This document shows positions 20,996 to 24,898 of a DNA stretch of 24,898 nucleotides, in pieces. The stretch spans positions 1 to 24,898 of IMG/VR virus record IMGVR_UViG_3300042540_000798; one strand, written 5' to 3'. The stretch's first letter is position 1. Each line of letters opens with the position of its first letter. The DNA comes from a virus. The translations under genes and the position numbers were made by a program. The notes below the pieces were generated by a model that was not told where the DNA came from, searched no databases, and was given only the letters and a program-made list of their open reading frames with translations.

Positions 20996-22371
20996 GCCGG
21001 GACCACCTGGAGTCGGCCGGCGTCGTCGTAGTGGGCGACGGCGGTGCGGGCGAGTTCGTCGACGGTGACGGCCTGCTCACGGGTGAGCGTGCCGAGGAGC
21101 TGGCCGACGGTGACGGACAGCTTGTGGGCGTCGTCGCCGAGGACGACAGCGAGCACGGCCCGTGCCCACTCGTCACCGTCGCCACCTTCGGCGAGGGTGA
21201 CCGACGCCGACGATATGAGGAAGCGTCGTTCCGAGTGCAGGCCGCGCCCCATCGAGTAGTCGCAGTGGGCGTCCCGTGACTCCTGCACCCAGCGTCGGAT
21301 GGTCGGCTCCTCGTCGGAGGCGAGGGCACGGTCGCGGAGTTCGTGGACGAGTTCGACGGCCACGAGGTCGCCCTCGGACGGGTGCAGCTTCAGCATCGGT
21401 GCAGGTCGGGCGTTCGCCCGTGCCGCTGCCTCGGTCTCCGGGGGCAGGTCGGGCATCGGCACCGGTTCGAGGGTGCGCTTCGGGACTGCAGTCTCGGCAG
21501 CCTCAGCGCTCCCGTTTCCGCGCTTCGGCTTCCCGGCAGCTTTCCGTCGGGCCTTCGGCCGTTCGACGGGCTCTAGGTCGCGCACCAGGCCGTCGTTCTT
21601 CCTCCAGCGACGCACCCACAGGGCGTGTTCGAGGGCTTCAGCGCCGGCGGCGATGTCGAGCCAATGGAGGGTGCACGGCCCGCCGGCCGCGGGCAGGTGG
21701 ACGATGATCGCCCGCTCCCGGTCGACGTCGACAGGCTCGCTGTGGGTGTCGGTGGCGACGTCGTAGTAGCTGGTCGCCCCGGCGTAGATGGCGAGCTGGA
21801 CGGCGAAGCTGCGCCCCGACCAGGCGATTGACGCCCCGGTCTTCAGGTCGGCGATGTAGCTGCGTCCGTCGTGCTCGACGATCATGTCGAACGTCCCGGC
21901 GGCGTGGATCGGTTCGTTCACGCAGAACTGCTCGACGTGGTCCGGGTTGACGGTCAGGCCGTGGCGTTCGAGGGCGGCGGTGTACTCGGCGATCGCGTCG
22001 GCGAACATCGCCGGGGCGTCGTCGCCGCGGTTGACCTGTTCGACGGCAGCGTGGATCGCCGTCCCCATGTTCGCCGCGGCGCTGCTGCCGGCGGCGTCCC
22101 GTGCGTCGGAGCAGATGCCGTTCAGGGCGCCCTTGTCGTCGGCGCTCGTGGTGGCAATCCGGGCGACGAGGTCGGGTCGGGCGGCGAGGCCGAGGGCCAC
22201 CTGGCGCTGCATCCACAGCTCCAGGTTGTGCCGGTCGTCGAGGGTGTCGGCGATCGTCGTGGGCCGGGTGTAGGCGACGGGCTTGTCGCCACCTTTCGGC
22301 AGGATCAGCGGTCGCCCGTAACGGTCGCGACGGGGCTCGACGCGGGTCAGGTCTTCGAGGTCGTTGCTCAC
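20992..22371 (-). CDS. RecB/Cas4-type PD-(D/E)XK exonuclease with C-terminal extension
   Basis: The chosen start is the GTG at 22371 (GTGA overlap), giving 459 aa. The nuclease core has GTAIHAAVEQ with H107, AAGTFDMIVEHDGRSYIADL then KTG with D162 and the D175-L-K177 pair, and SFAVQLAIYAGA with Q192 and Y196. This is the full H / D / DxK / QxxxY set of RecB-like nucleases. A basic linker (KARRKAAGKPKRG, 273-285) joins it to about 150 further residues including TIRRWVQESRDAHCDYSMGR and VTVGQLLGTLTREQAVTVDE. It probably resects DNA ends for recombination or replication, acting with RusA and the SSB-like protein. Related nucleases are common in actinophages. Confidence 0.88.
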   Translation of the reverse strand: MSNDLEDLTRVEPRRDRYGRPLILPKGGDKPVAYTRPTTIADTLDDRHNLELWMQRQVALGLAARPDLVARIATTSADDKGALNGICSDARDAAGSSAAANMGTAIHAAVEQVNRGDDAPAMFADAIAEYTAALERHGLTVNPDHVEQFCVNEPIHAAGTFDMIVEHDGRSYIADLKTGASIAWSGRSFAVQLAIYAGATSYYDVATDTHSEPVDVDRERAIIVHLPAAGGPCTLHWLDIAAGAEALEHALWVRRWRKNDGLVRDLEPVERPKARRKAAGKPKRGNGSAEAAETAVPKRTLEPVPMPDLPPETEAAARANARPAPMLKLHPSEGDLVAVELVHELRDRALASDEEPTIRRWVQESRDAHCDYSMGRGLHSERRFLISSASVTLAEGGDGDEWARAVLAVVLGDDAHKLSVTVGQLLGTLTREQAVTVDELARTAVAHYDDAGRLQVVPA

Positions 22372-22832
22372 TTCGCTCCTGTCGGTCGGTAGAACACGGT
22401 GCGCCCTTCGTTGCGGCACTCCAGGCGTCCGGCGAGGAGGTGCTCCCGGAGTCGCCTGCGGGCCATCTGCTGGGTCCAGCCGGTCGTCTCGGCGAGCTGC
22501 GGTGCGGACCACCAGCCGCCGACGTCGACCATGAGGTCGATCACGGAGAACTTCCCGGCCTCGGGCATCCGACGCCGGCCACCCCACACGCCGTGAATCT
22601 CGGGGCGCTCGTCGGCGGCTTCGGCGCACGGGGTTCGGACCGGGCAGCCGTTGCAGACGGCGATCGCCTCGGCCCACCGCTGCGACCGGTTCCTCGACTT
22701 CGGGAACATCACGTCGGTCCGGCCGCGGCACGCAGCCTCGGCGTGCCAGTCGGGACGCTGCAGGAGGTGCGTGATCGCCTCGATGCGATCGGAGGGTTCG
22801 TTGCCGTGGAACGGCTCGGCGTGGACGATCAC
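22368..22832 (-). CDS. WhiB-family regulator with C-terminal winged-helix-like domain
   Basis: The chosen start is the GTG at 22832 (GTGA overlap), giving 154 aa. The Fe-S ligands are C35, C60, C63 and C69 in EAACRGRTD...AVCNGCPVRTPCAEAA, followed by the G-rich turn GVWGG (81-85), the WhiB signature. The last 60 residues (SVIDLMVDVGGWWSAPQLAE, QMARRRLREHLLAGRLECRN, EGRTVFYRP) look like a winged helix, which is not part of canonical WhiB proteins. WhiB proteins bind the housekeeping sigma factor and modulate transcription. This one may redirect host polymerase or repress host WhiB targets. Confidence 0.9.
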   Translation of the reverse strand: MIVHAEPFHGNEPSDRIEAITHLLQRPDWHAEAACRGRTDVMFPKSRNRSQRWAEAIAVCNGCPVRTPCAEAADERPEIHGVWGGRRRMPEAGKFSVIDLMVDVGGWWSAPQLAETTGWTQQMARRRLREHLLAGRLECRNEGRTVFYRPTGAK

Positions 22833-23839
22833 GACGCCGCCCGCTGGTGGCTCAGCATCTTCTGCCGGTGGTGCCGGGCGTGGCGGCACTCCTCGCTGCA
22901 CACCTTCTGCTGGCCCTGGGCGACGAACGCGTTGCCGCACTCGGGGCACTCGACGGTCGGGGCGTTCTGGCGCAGGTGGGCGTGGATCGACACGCCCCCC
23001 CACATGCCGATCCGCAGACGCTTCGACTCGGCGTAGGCGAGGCACTCGGCCTGGACCGGACACGCCGTGCAGATGCGCCGGGCCTTCGCCTGCGTCGGGA
23101 CGTCGCCGCGCGCCGTGAACCACATCCACGTCGGCCGGTCCTGGCCGCGGCACGCAGCCTGCGCACGCCACGGCTGCTGTCGCTCCAGGACGACGTCGGC
23201 CAGCTCGTTGAACAGCCGGTCGATCTCGTCGGACTCGGCGAACGTGCGGCGGGGCTTCTCGGCTGCCGGCGGGGCGATCGTCTGATCGCCGTGGCGTGAG
23301 CGTCGGACCGTCACCAGCGTCCCGGCGTCCAGCTCGGCCGCCATGCCGGCGATGATCCGGTGGGTGCGTGCGGTGACGTGCTTGCGGTCGGGTCGAATCT
23401 GCAGCGTCGGGACACCGAGACGCTCAGCGATGCGGGCACGCGGGACACCGGCGGTGGTGAGCTTGGCGATGGCGGCGTGGGTGCTGGCAGCGTCGATCCT
23501 CGTCCCGTCGGCGAGGTGGTCGACACTCCAGCTCACCGCCAAGATCGCCTCGGCCGTCGACGGCCTGATGCGCTTGGTCGGTGGCCGGCCGGGCTTGCCG
23601 TAGATGAGGGCCGTCATCGTCGACGTCGACAGCCCGGCCAGCTGGCCGACACGCTTGAACCCGAGGCCCTGCGCCATGAGTTCGAGGACGTGACGTCGGG
23701 CAGGCTCAGCGGAGACGAGGCGTGGGGTGAGGGCGTTCCGACGCTCCAGCTCGTACAGCCTCGACGCGTCCCGGCAGTCGTCGCAGCGACAGCCGTCGAT
23801 CGTGTACTTCGCTCGGGTGCCGTGCTGTCGGTGGCTCAC
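22829..23839 (-). CDS. Chimeric WhiB protein: N-terminal Cys/HTH modules and C-terminal zinc finger
   Basis: The 336-aa product starts at a GTG in a GTGA overlap with rusA. Residues 5-35 carry HGTRAKYTIDGCRCDDCRDA, a short Cys motif seen in actinophage proteins. Residues 46-80 form a probable helix-turn-helix (HVLELMAQGLGFKRVGQLAG, LSTSTMTALIYGKPG), and 120-145 may form another (AKLTTAGVPRARIAERLGVP). The WhiB domain spans about 222-290 with C230, C257, C260, C266 and GMWGG (278-282). A CxxC...CxxxC finger follows (C298, C301, C314, C318). WhiB proteins are normally about 80-130 aa, so this fusion could read DNA directly while binding sigma factor. Confidence 0.88.
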   Translation of the reverse strand: MSHRQHGTRAKYTIDGCRCDDCRDASRLYELERRNALTPRLVSAEPARRHVLELMAQGLGFKRVGQLAGLSTSTMTALIYGKPGRPPTKRIRPSTAEAILAVSWSVDHLADGTRIDAASTHAAIAKLTTAGVPRARIAERLGVPTLQIRPDRKHVTARTHRIIAGMAAELDAGTLVTVRRSRHGDQTIAPPAAEKPRRTFAESDEIDRLFNELADVVLERQQPWRAQAACRGQDRPTWMWFTARGDVPTQAKARRICTACPVQAECLAYAESKRLRIGMWGGVSIHAHLRQNAPTVECPECGNAFVAQGQQKVCSEECRHARHHRQKMLSHQRAAS

Positions 23840-24279
23840 CGGTCACCCCCGAGCGCGTCGAGGGGCCAGACTGCGATGTCGGCCCCGGCGGCGTCGGTCG
23901 TCTCGACCTTCGACGCCATCACCATCCCGATCCGGGCGTCGTCGCGTATCAGACCCGAGACGGTGAGGGCGTCGCCGACGGAGCGGATGAGCTTGTCGAG
24001 GTCCGGGGCTGTCTGCTTCCAGGCGCGACCGATGCGGAGCAGACGCTTCGGCCTGGACGCCGGCATCGGGAACGAGAACGCCACCGACAGGCACAGCGGC
24101 CCGTCGAGGGGCGTGTCGGTGCGCCGGGCGGCGACGGCCGCTGCTTCGGTGGCGACGGCGTGACGCCACTCCCGGTGCCCGTTCGCGGCCTCGATCATGC
24201 GCCCATTGCCGACGTGACGCTTCGAGCCCTGCTGGACCGGCGTGCCGACGACGCTGAACCTGACGACAGGGTTGCTCAC
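23836..24279 (-). CDS. rusA: RusA-family Holliday-junction resolvase
   Basis: The 147-aa product starts at a GTG in a GTGA overlap. The N-terminus has the family strand and GTPVQQGSKRHV (residues 12-23), and the active-site block is APDLDKLIRSVGDALTVSGL then IRDDARI. This aligns with RusA catalytic Asp residues (D93, D95 and D113/D114) and the conserved Lys (K96). RusA enzymes cut four-way junctions symmetrically. In phages they resolve recombination or replication intermediates before packaging. It belongs with the RecB-like nuclease and probable SSB in this module. Confidence 0.9.
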   Translation of the reverse strand: MSNPVVRFSVVGTPVQQGSKRHVGNGRMIEAANGHREWRHAVATEAAAVAARRTDTPLDGPLCLSVAFSFPMPASRPKRLLRIGRAWKQTAPDLDKLIRSVGDALTVSGLIRDDARIGMVMASKVETTDAAGADIAVWPLDALGGDR

Positions 24280-24497
24280 GCCTGCACCCCGTTCCCGCCG
24301 TCACGATCGCCGAACGTCGCAGCGGTCTCCCACAGGGCGACGTCGGCGTCGTGCTGGGTGGTGTCGTCGGCGTCGTCGGCGACGCACGCAGCCCGGTGGG
24401 CGGCGATCGCTGCGAGCAGCCGGTCGCGCTGGCGGCTCACCCGGCGCACCTCCAGCTGCAGCAGGTAGGCGACGTCGTACTGGGTGCCGGCGGTCAC
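24276..24497 (-). CDS. Small helical protein of unknown function, 73 aa
   Basis: The chosen start is the GTG at 24497, which overlaps the preceding stop by 4 nt. An upstream start would extend the product by 20 residues into the previous gene and is rejected. The product (MTAGTQYDVAYLLQLEVRRV, SRQRDRLLAAIAAHRAACVA) is helical with an acidic DDADDTTQHDAD segment and a Gly-rich end. I recognise no family. It is coupled to rusA by a GTGA overlap. Confidence 0.65.
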   Translation of the reverse strand: MTAGTQYDVAYLLQLEVRRVSRQRDRLLAAIAAHRAACVADDADDTTQHDADVALWETAATFGDRDGGNGVQA

Positions 24498-24781
24498 CAG
24501 ATCACCTGGTCGTCGTCGTCGGCCTTCGTCAGGTTGCGCTCGGCACGCTCCCGCCACGCCTCGGGCAGCTCGTCGAGGATGCGCTCGGCACAGTCGGAGT
24601 CGTGGTCCCGGACGTCGGCGAGGAACGCCTGCAGCTTCTCGGCGCAGTCGACGTCGGTGTCGCCGAGCGTCCAGGCGAAGCCCTCATGGTCGAACACCCG
24701 GAGGTTCCGGCCGTCGTTCAGCACCTGGACCCGGCGGGCCTCCCGGCTCCAATGGAACGACTGATCGCTTTTCTTCGCCAT
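24494..24781 (-). CDS. Unknown acidic protein, 95 aa
   Basis: The ATG at 24781 follows the upstream TGA by a single base. The protein begins MAKKSDQSFHWSREARRVQV and has helical, acidic segments (DCAEKLQAFLADVRDHDSDC, ERILDELPEAWRERAERNLT) ending in DDDDQVIW. Two Cys residues lie 18 apart. I recognise no family. Context places it at the start of the visible recombination block. Confidence 0.65.
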   Translation of the reverse strand: MAKKSDQSFHWSREARRVQVLNDGRNLRVFDHEGFAWTLGDTDVDCAEKLQAFLADVRDHDSDCAERILDELPEAWRERAERNLTKADDDDQVIW

Positions 24782-24782
24782 G

Positions 24783-24898
24783 TCACGCCCCTTTGACGGC
24801 GTCGAGGAGTGTGATAATCACGAGGGTGGCGGTGAGGGCTGCGACCGACCAGGCGAGCGTGTGCAGCAGGCGGGTGGTCGCTTCTTCCCGCCGGGCCT
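24783..24898 (-). CDS. C-terminal end of a one-TM membrane protein, truncated by window edge
   Basis: The last 37 codons of a frame end at a TGA one base before the next ATG. They read ARREEATTRLLHTLAWSVAA then LTATLVIITLLDAVKGA. That is a charged helix leading into one hydrophobic segment of about 18 residues and a short Lys-containing tail. The start lies outside the window. The junction spacing (TGACATG) and frame match its neighbours, supporting a real gene. Function cannot be told. Confidence 0.6.
   Translation of the reverse strand, partial: ARREEATTRLLHTLAWSVAALTATLVIITLLDAVKGA

Noticed and set aside
1-24898. tRNA, rRNA, CRISPR array, insertion sequence or attachment site
   Set aside because: I saw no cloverleaf, no regularly spaced direct-repeat array, no transposase or integrase, and no terminal repeats.

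Overview
The window is a GC-rich stretch of a tailed double-stranded DNA phage (siphovirus-type morphogenesis genes) or a prophage. It most likely comes from an actinobacterial host: two adjacent genes encode WhiB-type Fe-S regulators, a family confined to Actinobacteria and their phages, and GTG starts are very common. Every gene I can support lies on the minus strand, so transcription runs from high to low coordinates. Genes are packed with 1-nt (TGATG/TAATG) or 4-nt (ATGA/GTGA) stop/start overlaps. No stretch longer than 144 bp lacks a gene. Both ends are cut inside genes. I saw no tRNA, rRNA, CRISPR array, insertion sequence, integrase, lysis gene or attachment site.

Right part (24898 to about 15860), nucleic-acid module: a truncated one-TM protein, two small unknowns, a RusA-type Holliday-junction resolvase, a chimeric WhiB protein and a second WhiB protein. 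Next come a RecB/Cas4-type PD-(D/E)XK nuclease, a small unknown, and a probable single-stranded-DNA-binding protein with an SSB-like acidic tail (DDEAPF). Two unknowns, a DUF3987 P-loop replication ATPase and three small unknowns (one with a Cys cluster) follow, then an HNH nuclease and a P-loop polynucleotide-kinase-like protein. Together they look like a replication/recombination/DNA-processing set with its own regulators.

Boundary (15856-15999): the largest gap. It holds two hairpins and two oppositely oriented DnaA-box-like nonamers just before the terminase genes. A regulatory or packaging (cos/pac) role is plausible but unproven.

Left part (15855 to 1), virion module in classic HK97-like order: putative small terminase, large terminase, a tiny two-TM protein, portal, prohead protease and major capsid protein. 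After hairpins and a small head protein come three genes for sugar transfer (GT-A-like transferase, polytopic GT-C-like membrane protein, GT2-like transferase). Then follow the head-tail connector, tail-terminator-like protein, HK97 gp10-like protein, a fourth glycosyltransferase (GT-B type) and the tail tube protein. The tail section ends with the G/GT tail-assembly chaperone pair (with a readable -1 frameshift site), tape measure, two tail-tip proteins and a large truncated minor tail protein.

The most unusual content is the set of four glycosylation-type genes inside the head-to-tail assembly operon, translationally coupled to structural genes. The best inference is a virion-protein or host-surface glycosylation system. 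Other items of interest are the chimeric WhiB regulator, a long inverted repeat within the 3' end of the DUF3987 gene, repeated start-associated ribosome-binding elements, and a hairpin in each of the four gaps of 80 bp or more.
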